Below, piece by piece: positions 42,339 to 50,335 of a stretch of DNA of 64,000 bases (its first letter is position 1; each line of letters begins with the position of its first letter). The position numbers and the translations under genes were made by a program. The DNA is from Bryobacteraceae bacterium. Lineage in GTDB: Bacteria; Acidobacteriota; Terriglobia; Bryobacterales; Bryobacteraceae. The notes under the pieces were generated by a model. The model did no database searches, had not been told where the DNA came from, and worked only from the letters and a program-made list of their open reading frames with translations. The stretch is from positions 806,001 through 870,000 of the forward strand of contig JAWKHH010000004.1 of assembly GCA_041394945.1 (NCBI GenBank), written 5' to 3'.

Positions 42339-43643
42339 ATGCTTCGACGATGGCTGGTCGCATTGTCGCTGGCGCCGGCGGCGCTGGCCTGTACATGCGT
42401 GTCACTCACGGTCTGCGACCTTATCCAACGAGACGTCCTGTTCATCGGCGAGGTAATCGAAGGCGGAGTGGAGCCGCAGGAAGACCCATGGCATGCCCAG
42501 TCGCATGCGGTGACTTTCCGCGTCGTTCAGGCCTTCCGCGGAATAAAGCCGGGTGCGAAGACGGTTCAGATGGACGCCGTGTTCCTCGGCGGTATGTGCA
42601 TGCCAAACCCTTACCATCGCGGCGGCTCCTACTTGGTCGCTCCGGTACGGAGGCAGGGTGGTTTCGCAGACGGCATGTGCACTGCGTCACGCTCAATCCA
42701 CTCCGATCCCGGCCTGATCGCCGCTATTCGCGACCATTTCGCCGGCAGACCTGTTGGAGTCATCGGCCACGCGGCGATTGCCGAAGACGCTGAGTCCGTC
42801 GAATACCTTCTCAGCGCAAAAGAGACGAAGGCCGCCGCGGGCGCGACGGTCACCGCAGAGCGAGCCGGGCAGCGCAAGAACACCACGGTGGACCCGCTTG
42901 GCGCTTTCCGAATCCCCGCGCTTTCGCCCGGAACCTATCGTCTGACCCTCTCCTTGGACCCATACGAGACGGTATTCGAAGACGTGACGGTTCCGCGAGA
43001 CGGGTGCATCCTCCATGACAGCGCCTTCGATTCGGGGAGCCAAATCTCCGGACGCATCCTCGACGCGAGCGGCACTCCGGTGCCCGGAGTCGCAGCCCTG
43101 GTTCCGGTCGACCCGCCACGCGACTCCGCGGTAGAGCAACCGTGGATGGACGATGCTCACGTTGAGCCGCGTGAGGGCAACCGTTTTGTCTTTCGCAACG
43201 TCCCAGTCGGACGCTACCTTCTGATGTCGAATCCCGACGGGCGCCAGCCTTTCGAAAGCACCTTCTACCCGGACGCATCCACCCGCGCCGAGGCCAAGGA
43301 GATCCTCGTCGACTCTCCGCTGACCGTTCTCTCCGGCATGGACCTCCGCGTGGGGAAACCCGTAGCCATGCGCGACGTGACAGTCCGGGCGAAACTCCCC
43401 GACGGCAACCTCTGGCCCGCAGCCGCGATTAGGCTGGTCGGACAGCCAACCGAGCCTGGTGGCCTCCACTGGCGAGGCTGGGGCGACGGCTTCAAGGGCG
43501 AGACCCGCTTTCGCGCGCCCGCCAACCGCAAGCTCCGGGTCGAGGTGATCGATAGCTACGGCCGCAAGCTTTCTCGCGAATACGTGGCCGAATTCGAGCC
43601 CGGCGTCTGGCCGATCATCCACGAGTTCACCGTCGAGCCCTGA
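42339..43643 (+). CDS. secreted TIMP/netrin-like protein with carboxypeptidase-regulatory repeats (first copy)
   Basis: The 434-residue protein has a short signal peptide (residues 1-17) ending ALA directly before CTC. The mature protein would thus start Cys-Thr-Cys, the arrangement of tissue inhibitors of metalloproteinases and some netrin-like (NTR) domains. DVLFIGEVI and FRVVQAFRGIKPG follow, matching the beta-strand order of NTR domains. C-terminal to this (about 180-434) are Cna-B/carboxypeptidase-regulatory-like stretches (GAFRIPALSPGTYRLTL, RFVFRNVPVGRYLL). The ATG at 42339 has a GGAGA site. It is paralogous to the next gene. Protease inhibition is not shown by sequence alone, and adhesion or scaffold roles are equally possible. 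Confidence 0.7.
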   Translation: MLRRWLVALSLAPAALACTCVSLTVCDLIQRDVLFIGEVIEGGVEPQEDPWHAQSHAVTFRVVQAFRGIKPGAKTVQMDAVFLGGMCMPNPYHRGGSYLVAPVRRQGGFADGMCTASRSIHSDPGLIAAIRDHFAGRPVGVIGHAAIAEDAESVEYLLSAKETKAAAGATVTAERAGQRKNTTVDPLGAFRIPALSPGTYRLTLSLDPYETVFEDVTVPRDGCILHDSAFDSGSQISGRILDASGTPVPGVAALVPVDPPRDSAVEQPWMDDAHVEPREGNRFVFRNVPVGRYLLMSNPDGRQPFESTFYPDASTRAEAKEILVDSPLTVLSGMDLRVGKPVAMRDVTVRAKLPDGNLWPAAAIRLVGQPTEPGGLHWRGWGDGFKGETRFRAPANRKLRVEVIDSYGRKLSREYVAEFEPGVWPIIHEFTVEP

Positions 43644-43649
43644 TCCGCC

Positions 43650-44987
43650 ATGTTCCGCTCGTGGATCCTCGCGTTCGCAGCCGCGCCCACGGCGCTTGGT
43701 TGTACCTGTGCCAATTTCACGGCCTGCGACCTCGTCCTCCGCGACGTGCTCTTCATCGGAGACGTGATCGACCCCGGCGTAAAGCCCTCGCAGATATCCC
43801 AATCCTCGTCGAGACCCGCACGCTTCCGCGTCACCGAGGCGTTCCGTGGCGTTCGGAAAGGAGACACGATCGACCTCCAACTGGCGGCCGATCTCGGACC
43901 CTGCACGTCCGGGTCGTACTTCGAGGGTCGTTCCTACCTCGTCGTGCCGCACGCGCCCGGGGGCGGCAAGTACGAGGACGTCCGGTGCATGGCTCAAACG
44001 GATGTTGCCGGTCACGGTAGGCTGATCCAACAAATCCAGGAACACTTCGCCGCTTCCTCCCCGCATATTCTCGGTTTCGTCTGGTTCGTTCGCTCGCACT
44101 CCGTTGGGCCTGGTGCGCTCGTTACCGCGCTCGGAAAAGGCAAACTCTATTCTGGCCGGACCAGAGACGACGGCAGCTTTCGCATCGATGTCCTGGAACC
44201 TGGGACATACTACACGACGGTTCTCCATCCCCCGTTCGCCTTGTCAACGCAAATCTGGCGAAGACCGTGGACGGCGGGCCCCATACGGGCTACCGAAGTC
44301 AATGAGCTCGGTTGTGGGATCGAAAACTTCGAGCTCATCGCTACCAGCAGTATCCGCGGAACCGTCCTCGACGGCGCATCCCGCCCGATGCCGGGAGCCT
44401 TGGTCGGACTGATCGATCTCGATCGTCCTGCCTCCCCAGCGCCCAGGGGCCAATGGGTCCAAGAGGTGACGGCGAACCCTAGAACCGGCGCGTTCCACTT
44501 CCGGAACGTCCCTCCCGGAAAATACCTCGCACAGTACATCCCCGGCGAGCGTCCGTTCGAACCGGTCTACTATCCGGACTCGGCCACACGCGCCGGGGCG
44601 AAAGTGATCACCATCGCACGGGACGGCGCGCGCATCGCCGGCATTAATATCGCCGCTGGCAAACGCGCTCCGATGCGTTACATCAAGATCCACCCGCGTT
44701 GGCTGGACGGCGAGCCGATGGCGACCGCGGAATTCACGGTCTTCGGCAGTGGCGACCACTCCGATGACCGATGGCGCCCCTACTCCGTGCACCCGGACGG
44801 TGCGGCGCCGAAAGACGATCCGACGTCTCCTCCGGGAATCGGATTCTGGGCTCCGGCTTCCAGGACGATCCACATCAAGGTCAAGGACCGCTACGGCCGG
44901 CCCCTCAAGGAACGTTACGCGCTGGAAATCCCACCCGGACCAGGACACGTCACGCGCGAAATCGTCGTCGAATCGCTGGCGCGATGA
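43650..44987 (+). CDS. secreted TIMP/netrin-like protein with carboxypeptidase-regulatory repeats (second copy)
   Basis: The 445-residue tandem paralogue of the preceding gene starts six bases after its stop. The signal peptide ends ALG before CTC, and the mature start CTCANFTAC keeps the three cysteines. DVLFIGDVI, FRVTEAFRGVRKGD and a later YLVVPHAPGG follow the NTR-like pattern. The C-terminal half repeats the regulatory-domain motifs (GSFRIDVLEPGTYYTTV, AFHFRNVPPGKYLA). The copies are clearly related but diverged, so the duplication is old. The 3' end overlaps the convergent membrane glycosyltransferase gene by 38 bases. The lipobox is imperfect, so a lipoprotein reading is less likely than signal peptidase I processing. 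Confidence 0.7.
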   Translation: MFRSWILAFAAAPTALGCTCANFTACDLVLRDVLFIGDVIDPGVKPSQISQSSSRPARFRVTEAFRGVRKGDTIDLQLAADLGPCTSGSYFEGRSYLVVPHAPGGGKYEDVRCMAQTDVAGHGRLIQQIQEHFAASSPHILGFVWFVRSHSVGPGALVTALGKGKLYSGRTRDDGSFRIDVLEPGTYYTTVLHPPFALSTQIWRRPWTAGPIRATEVNELGCGIENFELIATSSIRGTVLDGASRPMPGALVGLIDLDRPASPAPRGQWVQEVTANPRTGAFHFRNVPPGKYLAQYIPGERPFEPVYYPDSATRAGAKVITIARDGARIAGINIAAGKRAPMRYIKIHPRWLDGEPMATAEFTVFGSGDHSDDRWRPYSVHPDGAAPKDDPTSPPGIGFWAPASRTIHIKVKDRYGRPLKERYALEIPPGPGHVTREIVVESLAR

Positions 44988-46212
44988 GCATCGCCACGTA
45001 CACTGGCCCCCAGATCCACCACCGCACCCCCGTCGCCCCCTCCCAAACCCCTCGCCCGCGCCACTCCACCAACACCACATACGCCAGCGGCATCAACGCC
45101 TTCCAAACCAGCAGCGGCGGCCACCGCACCCAAACCAATAGCGGCGTGAACCAAGTCACGTACCACGGATGGCAGTTCGCCGACACGAGCAGCATCGCCA
45201 CGATCGCACCGAGCGCCGCCCGCTCCAGCGGCCACCGCGCCGTCCATGCCACAGCCCCCCCGATCAGCGCGAACGCCGCATATTTCGCCCGATACTCGTC
45301 GTCGGCCGCCCATAGCAGCAGCCCGTAGATACTGTCGTTGTTTCGCCACCCGCCAACAAAGCCGCTCATGAACCGCGCGTTCTCGACGAACTCCCGCCAC
45401 GGGACCGTCAGGTACGGAATCGCCGCCAGCACCGCCGGCGCCGCCAGCAACGGCGCACATCGCAACCGCCGCCACGACAATCCCGCGTGCCAAACGAGCG
45501 CGGGTACCAGCGCCGCCGGCCACCACTTCGCTCCGATCCCCACGCCCAGCGCCCCAAATGCCGCCGCCCACCAATCGCGGCGCGCCGCCATCAGCGCCGC
45601 CACCATGCACAGCACCGGCAAAGCGTCGTTGTGGCCGTTCCACCAGAACTCCACCACTGGCGCTGGCGACCACGCGTACCACACCAGGTGGCGTACCGGT
45701 AGCGCCTGCGCCAACAGCGCCAACGTCGCGGCTTCGAACACGATCGCCGGCAGCTTCATCCAAAACGCCTGCCGCGCCGGATCGTCCGTGATCGCCGCGG
45801 CGAGGCGGAACGTTCCGGACTCGATCAACTCCGTCACCGGACCGTACCCGGCGCGAAATCCAGCCGCCGGAATCGACCGGTCCGCCGGCCGCTCCAGATA
45901 CGGATTCCCGCCCCGCGACTGCACCTCGCCCTCCCAGCGGTAGCGCAGCACATCGTCGGAAAGGGCAGGGAAGGCGGGCGCCATTGTTAGTCGATTGAGG
46001 AACGCCAACAGTAGCACCACCTTGATGTGGAGGTCAGGTTTTCGCCTGAGTACTAACCAGGCCGAAAACGTGTACAATAAAACGGATGCGGACAGAAGCC
46101 CGATCTCCAGAGGGATCGAAAGTTGGAGATCGCGGGTACCGGCGGACCAAGCAAGCGCCGCCAAACAGGCCTCCAGGCCAAGGGCTGTAATCCACAGGAG
46201 GGTGTTGCTCAT
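44950..46212 (-). CDS. polytopic membrane glycosyltransferase, DUF2029/GT87-like
   Basis: This 420-residue protein has about ten hydrophobic segments. An early SDDVLRYRWEG carries the acidic pair seen after the first helices in GT-C-fold mannosyltransferases, followed by GGNPYLERPADR. The WYAWSPAPVVEFWWNGHND stretch resembles DUF2029/PIG-M-type enzymes that use lipid-linked sugars. The ATG at 46212 has TAACCT eight bases upstream, and the frame that continues upstream is shadow of the GT2 gene. It is divergent from that glycan synthase with start codons three bases apart, suggesting both act in one envelope-glycan pathway. Confidence 0.75.
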   Translation of the reverse strand: MSNTLLWITALGLEACLAALAWSAGTRDLQLSIPLEIGLLSASVLLYTFSAWLVLRRKPDLHIKVVLLLAFLNRLTMAPAFPALSDDVLRYRWEGEVQSRGGNPYLERPADRSIPAAGFRAGYGPVTELIESGTFRLAAAITDDPARQAFWMKLPAIVFEAATLALLAQALPVRHLVWYAWSPAPVVEFWWNGHNDALPVLCMVAALMAARRDWWAAAFGALGVGIGAKWWPAALVPALVWHAGLSWRRLRCAPLLAAPAVLAAIPYLTVPWREFVENARFMSGFVGGWRNNDSIYGLLLWAADDEYRAKYAAFALIGGAVAWTARWPLERAALGAIVAMLLVSANCHPWYVTWFTPLLVWVRWPPLLVWKALMPLAYVVLVEWRGRGVWEGATGVRWWIWGPVYVAMLIAPAIRRRFRA

Positions 46213-46215
46213 CCG

Positions 46216-47844
46216 ATGACAGGTTACACGGCGGTTCCGCTTTTGCTGGGCGCGGCCACTTGGCGCGACCAACTGGAAAAGGTTCTCTTCGATCGCACGT
46301 TCGAGGGCGTTCACCAGCTTAACTGGTTCGACTACTCCCTGCTCATCCCCTACTTCACGCTGCTGCTGATCCTGGCCTTCTATGGCGTCAACCGTTACGA
46401 AGTGCTCTGGACCTACTGGAAGAACCGCCGCCGGTCCACCCCGGCGCCGGACGCTGAGTTCGAACAACTCCCCCGGGTCACCATCCAGCTTCCGATCTTT
46501 AACGAGCGCTTCGTCGTGGAACGCCTGCTCGAAGAAGCCAGCCGCATCGACTATCCGCGCGAACTGCTCCAGATCCAGGTGCTCGACGACTCCACCGACG
46601 ACACCCATCCGTTCACCGAGCGCCTCGTCGCGCAGTACGCCGCCGAAGGGCATCCGATCGAGTACATCCACCGGACCAACCGCTACGGCTACAAGGCCGG
46701 CGCGCTCGAGAACGGCCTCAAGACCGCCACCGGCGAGTTCGTGGCCATCTTCGACGCCGACTTCGTCATCCCCCGCGATTTCCTCCGCCGTACGATTCAC
46801 TATTTCACCGATCCCAAGGTCGGCCTCGTGCAGACCCGCTGGTCCTACCTGAACCGCTACTACAACCTGCTCACCGAAGTGCAGGGCATGCTGCTCGACG
46901 GCCACTTCGTCCTCGAGCACAACGCGCGGTTCCGCTCCGGTCAGTTCTTCAATTTCAACGGCACGGCCGGCATCATGCGGCGGACCATGGTGACGGACGC
47001 CGGAGGCTGGGAGCACGATACCCTCACCGAGGACTCCGACCTCAGCTATCGCGCCCAGCTCAAGGGCTGGCGATTCGTGTATGTGCCCGAGATCGAATGC
47101 CCATCGGAACTGCCGGTGGATACCCTCGGTTTCCAGGTTCAGCAGTCGCGCTGGGCGAAGGGATTGACGCAGGTGGCGATCAAGCTCCTCCGCCGCATTC
47201 TCCGTGCCGACCTGCCTTGGCGCGTGAAGCTCGAAGCCGTCTGGCATCTCACGCCGAACATCGCCTACCCGCTGATGATCGTGGTGACGGCGATGATGCT
47301 GCCGGTAATGATCGTGCGATTTTACATGGGTTGGCAGCAGTTGCTGCTGGTGGACATCCCGCTGCTGGTGGCCACGTTCCTGTCGGTGATCTTCTTTTAC
47401 ACTGCCGCGCAGTACGAGCGCGACCGCCGCAATTGGAAGCGCTCGCTTCTGATGATGCCCGCGCTGATGGCGGCCGGAGCGGCGTTGAGCGTGATCAATA
47501 CGAAGGCGGTTCTGGAAGCGCTGTTCGGCGTGAAGACCGGTTTCGTCCGGACGCCGAAGTACGCCATCACCGGGAACCAGAAGCAGGATTCGCGCGTCGC
47601 CGAGACGAATCAGAAGTATCGGAACCGCTCCGGGTGGTTGCCCTATATCGAGCTCGGGCTGGCCGCGTATTTCGTGGCGATGGTGACGTACGCGATCGAA
47701 AGCTACAACTTCTTCGCGGTTCCTCTGCTAACTATTTTCGTTGCCGGCTACGGATGGGCGGGCGTTTCCACGCTGCTGCAGGAGTACAGGAACAAGGTCG
47801 CCTGGGAACGCGCCCGCAAGCTGGCGGACGAAGCGGCAAGGTAG
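46216..47844 (+). CDS. processive GT2 glycosyltransferase, cellulose/mannan-synthase-like
   Basis: This 542-residue membrane enzyme has the full processive GT2 motif set: DDSTDD near residue 128, DAD near 183, TEDSD near 276 and QxxRW as QQSRWAKG near 310. One or two N-terminal and about four C-terminal membrane helices flank the catalytic domain. The size and layout resemble CslA-type mannan/glucan synthases. The ATG at 46216 has AGGAGGG about 13 bases upstream. It is divergent from a membrane glycosyltransferase. The polymer made is unknown, and no BcsB-like or cellulase genes are nearby. Confidence 0.88.
   Translation: MTGYTAVPLLLGAATWRDQLEKVLFDRTFEGVHQLNWFDYSLLIPYFTLLLILAFYGVNRYEVLWTYWKNRRRSTPAPDAEFEQLPRVTIQLPIFNERFVVERLLEEASRIDYPRELLQIQVLDDSTDDTHPFTERLVAQYAAEGHPIEYIHRTNRYGYKAGALENGLKTATGEFVAIFDADFVIPRDFLRRTIHYFTDPKVGLVQTRWSYLNRYYNLLTEVQGMLLDGHFVLEHNARFRSGQFFNFNGTAGIMRRTMVTDAGGWEHDTLTEDSDLSYRAQLKGWRFVYVPEIECPSELPVDTLGFQVQQSRWAKGLTQVAIKLLRRILRADLPWRVKLEAVWHLTPNIAYPLMIVVTAMMLPVMIVRFYMGWQQLLLVDIPLLVATFLSVIFFYTAAQYERDRRNWKRSLLMMPALMAAGAALSVINTKAVLEALFGVKTGFVRTPKYAITGNQKQDSRVAETNQKYRNRSGWLPYIELGLAAYFVAMVTYAIESYNFFAVPLLTIFVAGYGWAGVSTLLQEYRNKVAWERARKLADEAAR
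46221..46226 (-). promoter_or_regulatory. -10-like box inside the divergent GT2 gene
   Basis: TAACCT on the minus strand ends eight bases before the ATG at 46212. The promoter of the membrane glycosyltransferase therefore lies within the first codons of the GT2 gene. Confidence 0.35.
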
Positions 47845-47861
47845 AAAAGGGCGGCGCCGCG

Positions 47862-48260
47862 CTAGGCGGCTCGCGCTTCCGCGGGAGCTTCCATGCGCAG
47901 CCCGGGGACATGGAAGTCTTTCCCGTTCTCCGTGATCAACGTGCATCCGTGCTCCATCGCCGTTGCGGCGATCGAGGCATCGGCGAGCGCCATGTGGCGG
48001 CCTTCTGTGATCGCGTCGGCTCGGATCAATCCGGCCCGCCGCGCCACCTCGAAGTCGGCCTGCAGGTAGAGCAGACTGGCGAGCAGGGAATTGGTTCTTT
48101 GCGCTTCCGCTGGCCGCATCCCGGCGTAGATTTCGCTCACCACTACCGCGCAGGTCGCCAGGACATTGTGATCCCGAACCAGCTTCGCCAACATGTCCGC
48201 GTACGGCTTACGTCCGGTGAGGATGCCGATCAGGATGTTCGTATCCAGCAGATAAGTCAT
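47862..48260 (-). CDS. vapC: PIN-domain toxin, VapC family
   Basis: This 132-residue PIN-domain ribonuclease has the N-terminal LLDTNILIG with the first acidic residue (D6), SEIYAGM with a conserved glutamate near 43, LADASIAA with an aspartate near 93, and a final TENGKDF. VapC toxins cut tRNA or rRNA. The ATG overlaps the antitoxin stop by four bases. It is convergent with the GT2 gene (17 bases apart). Confidence 0.9.
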   Translation of the reverse strand: MTYLLDTNILIGILTGRKPYADMLAKLVRDHNVLATCAVVVSEIYAGMRPAEAQRTNSLLASLLYLQADFEVARRAGLIRADAITEGRHMALADASIAATAMEHGCTLITENGKDFHVPGLRMEAPAEARAA

Positions 48261-48541
48261 GCGTGGTGTGCGTCGGCGCGTTGGATCCGGTGGTCGCTCT
48301 CCGCCCGCAGGCGATTCTGATACGCTACCGCTCCGTCGCTCAGTTCCGGATGGTCGGTCTCGGACCAGGCTCCCAACGCCCCCTCGAGCGCTGCCAGTTG
48401 ACGTCGCCGGCGGACCTCGTAGCTGGCGGCTTCCACCAGGAACTGGCTCCGCCCACGCGCCCCAACCAATTCGTCGATCTCGGCAAGCAGGGTTTCCGGC
48501 ATCACCACATGAGTGCGACGGCTGTCGATTTCCTCTCTCAT
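48257..48541 (-). CDS. vapB: VapB-type antitoxin, ribbon-helix-helix-like
   Basis: The 94-residue protein (start MREEIDSRRTHVVMP) has a short N-terminal strand followed by two helices (ETLLAEIDELVGARGRSQFLVEAASYEV), as in ribbon-helix-helix antitoxins, and a C-terminal tail for toxin binding. The ATG at 48541 has a strong GGGAGG site; a longer open frame to 48595 lacks support. It is translationally coupled to vapC. The pair lies in an AT-richer patch than its neighbours, in keeping with a mobile origin. Confidence 0.85.
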   Translation of the reverse strand: MREEIDSRRTHVVMPETLLAEIDELVGARGRSQFLVEAASYEVRRRRQLAALEGALGAWSETDHPELSDGAVAYQNRLRAESDHRIQRADAHHA

Positions 48542-48594
48542 CTTTCCTCCCATTGCCACCATATCACACTGAAAGAGCCCATAACAATATCCCA

Positions 48595-49500
48595 CTACAT
48601 CTCCCCAACCAATCTACTTATCGACTCGTCGTCCCACTTCCCTAGCTGCACTCCTCGGCTCAGCGTCCATCGCTCGACATGCTCCAGTGATTCACCCGTA
48701 TCCAGAGTCGTCAGCGGAGAGAGCGTTTCGAGCTCGAGCGTATCTCCGTTCGCGAACGTCTCGAATGAGGCACCCATATCGGGGTATCGCTCCCAGCTCT
48801 TGGCATCATAGTGCTTTACAAACAATTCCTCGCCTAATAGATATGCTCCCCAAGTTTTCTCGTTGAAAAGACCGAGCTTTGTAGGTGCGGAGCGCTCCCG
48901 GTCGTGTCGAAGAACCAAAAACCGCTGGGTGAACGACCATCGCGGATCAGATAGATCCGTAAAGGCCCACATCACCAACGGATTAGTCGGCGCGAGCACC
49001 TCCGGGTGAGTCCCCCGAGGCGGGAACCCCGAGATCCCAACCCCGCCCGGCGCCATCATAGTGAGCGCCCAGGCCGATACCTCAATGGGCCATTCCAGTG
49101 TGTTTTCTATCGCGTGAATCACGTTCACAGAAGAACCCACGGGAGCCATCCGAATCCGCAGCCGCTTCCGTAGCCCTGTCGTACGTTCCACCGGCGCCGT
49201 CGCCGTCACCGTCGCACCATGCACTTCGATCTCTACCGGCTCGTTATCCGGATAATAAGTCCGTGGAAATCGCTCCGGAGCCGACCACAACCGGTGTCCT
49301 CCGCGCGGCCGGAAATCCGCCTCCCCCCGTCCCCCCAGCTCCCCCGCGATCTCCAGAAACAGGTTCTGCCCGCCGCAATATCCATACCGGATCACCCGCG
49401 GTCCCACGTCCGCCGTCAGAATCAGCTCCACCTCGCCGTTGGTAATTCGCCGGCAGTTCTCCCATCCCCCCCACGCGACCGTCTCAATCGTCACTCCCAT
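48595..49500 (-). CDS. DUF4380-like protein, galactose-mutarotase-type fold suspected
   Basis: This 301-residue protein has blocks I recognise from an uncharacterised family often labelled DUF4380: TADVGPRVIRYGY, GGHRLWSAPE, RTYYPDNEPV, APGGVGISGFPPRGTHPE, FTDLSDPRW and the closing GESLEHVERW. The fold is suspected to resemble aldose-1-epimerases, which fits its position directly after kduD (three bases between the kduD stop and this start). A role in uronate or hexulosonate metabolism is inference. Its 3' half has visibly lower GC and more A/T-ending codons than neighbouring genes. Confidence 0.7.
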   Translation of the reverse strand: MGVTIETVAWGGWENCRRITNGEVELILTADVGPRVIRYGYCGGQNLFLEIAGELGGRGEADFRPRGGHRLWSAPERFPRTYYPDNEPVEIEVHGATVTATAPVERTTGLRKRLRIRMAPVGSSVNVIHAIENTLEWPIEVSAWALTMMAPGGVGISGFPPRGTHPEVLAPTNPLVMWAFTDLSDPRWSFTQRFLVLRHDRERSAPTKLGLFNEKTWGAYLLGEELFVKHYDAKSWERYPDMGASFETFANGDTLELETLSPLTTLDTGESLEHVERWTLSRGVQLGKWDDESISRLVGEM

Positions 49501-49503
49501 CGC

Positions 49504-50271
49504 CTACCGCCCCATCCATCCGCCGTCGACGACGAGGATCTCGCCGCTCACATAGTCGGCCGCCCGCGACGCCAGAAACACCGCCGCGCCCTTGAAATCA
49601 TCCGGCGCTCCCCACCGCCCCGCCGGGATCCGCGCCAGGATCGCCGGATTGCGCGTCGCGTCGTTGCGCAGCGCCTCCGTCACATCGGTGGCGATGTACC
49701 CCGGCGCGACCCCGTTCACCTGTACTCCCTTGCCCGCCCACTCGTTCGCCAGCGCCTTCACCAGGGATCCGATCGCGCCCTTGCTCGCCGCGTAACCAGG
49801 CACCGTGATCCCGCCCTGAAACGTCAGCAGCGACGCCGTGAATATGATCTTCCCCGATCCCCGCTCGATCATCCCTTTGCCGAATTCGCGCGCCATCACG
49901 AACTGCGAGTTCAGGTTGATCTCGATGATCCGGTCCCAGTATTCGTCCGGGTGCTCGGCTGCCGGCTTCCGCAGGATCGTCCCCGCGTTGTTCACCAGAA
50001 TGTCGATCGGCGCCTGCTCCCCGCGCACGGCTTCGATAAATCGGTAGAGCGCCGCGCGGTCGCCGAAATCGCACGAGTAGCCCGCGAACTTCCTCCCCAA
50101 CGCGCGCACCGCCCGGCCCACTTCGCTGTCGGACTCCATCTGCGCGCTCACGCCGACGATGTCGGCGCCGGCTTCGGCCAGACCCTCCGCCATCGCTCGC
50201 CCAATGCCGCGCCGGCAGCCTGTTACCAGCGCCGTCTTTCCGCCCAGTTTGAAGAGGTCGAGAACGCTCAT
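49504..50271 (-). CDS. kduD: 2-dehydro-3-deoxy-D-gluconate 5-dehydrogenase-like SDR
   Basis: The 255-residue SDR closely follows the KduD pattern: LFKLGGKTALVTGCRRGIGR, GADIVGVSAQ, LVNNAGTILR, the SLLTFQGGITVPGYAASKGA block with the YxxxK pair, ANEWAGKGVQVNGVAPGYIATD, RIPAGRWG and SDYV-like ADYVSGEILVVDGGW. KduD interconverts 2,5-diketo-3-deoxygluconate and KDG in pectin/uronate breakdown. The start MSVLDLF is chosen over a 12-residue longer reading. It is divergent from a monohaem protein gene and leads a two-gene unit with the DUF4380-like gene. No kduI or pectinase is in the window. Confidence 0.87.
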   Translation of the reverse strand: MSVLDLFKLGGKTALVTGCRRGIGRAMAEGLAEAGADIVGVSAQMESDSEVGRAVRALGRKFAGYSCDFGDRAALYRFIEAVRGEQAPIDILVNNAGTILRKPAAEHPDEYWDRIIEINLNSQFVMAREFGKGMIERGSGKIIFTASLLTFQGGITVPGYAASKGAIGSLVKALANEWAGKGVQVNGVAPGYIATDVTEALRNDATRNPAILARIPAGRWGAPDDFKGAAVFLASRAADYVSGEILVVDGGWMGR

Positions 50272-50285
50272 AGTGAACTCAAAAT

Positions 50286-50296
50286 GGTACCGTACC
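50286..50296. promoter_or_regulatory. short palindrome in the divergent kduD promoter region
   Basis: GGTACCGTACC is a near-perfect palindrome around one central base. It lies 15 bases upstream of kduD and just before the TTGACA box of the opposite gene. It could be an operator, but there is no second copy to support that. Confidence 0.3.
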
Positions 50297-50300
50297 GGGA

Positions 50301-50329
50301 TTGACACCGCTGTGCGCCGGGTTCAGACT
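50301..50329 (+). promoter_or_regulatory. promoter of the monohaem protein gene
   Basis: TTGACA (50301-50306), a 17-base spacer and CAGACT (50324-50329) end six bases before the ATG at 50336. The transcript would begin at the start codon. Confidence 0.55.
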
Positions 50330-50335
50330 TCGGTC

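Noticed and set aside
40921..42405. 494-residue open frame opposite nothing else but in another frame of the TonB-dependent receptor
   Set aside because: It is a same-strand frame shadow of the receptor gene with Arg/Gly-rich composition and no recognisable domain.
42339..44987. lipoprotein reading of the two CTC proteins
   Set aside because: The residue three before the cysteine is alanine rather than the usual leucine, and an AxA/AxG signal peptidase I site ends right before the cysteine, so lipidation seems less likely, though not excluded.
44950..47247. 765-residue glycosyltransferase with long N-terminal extension
   Set aside because: The extension is antisense to the GT2 gene. The membrane protein begins at the ATG at 46212.
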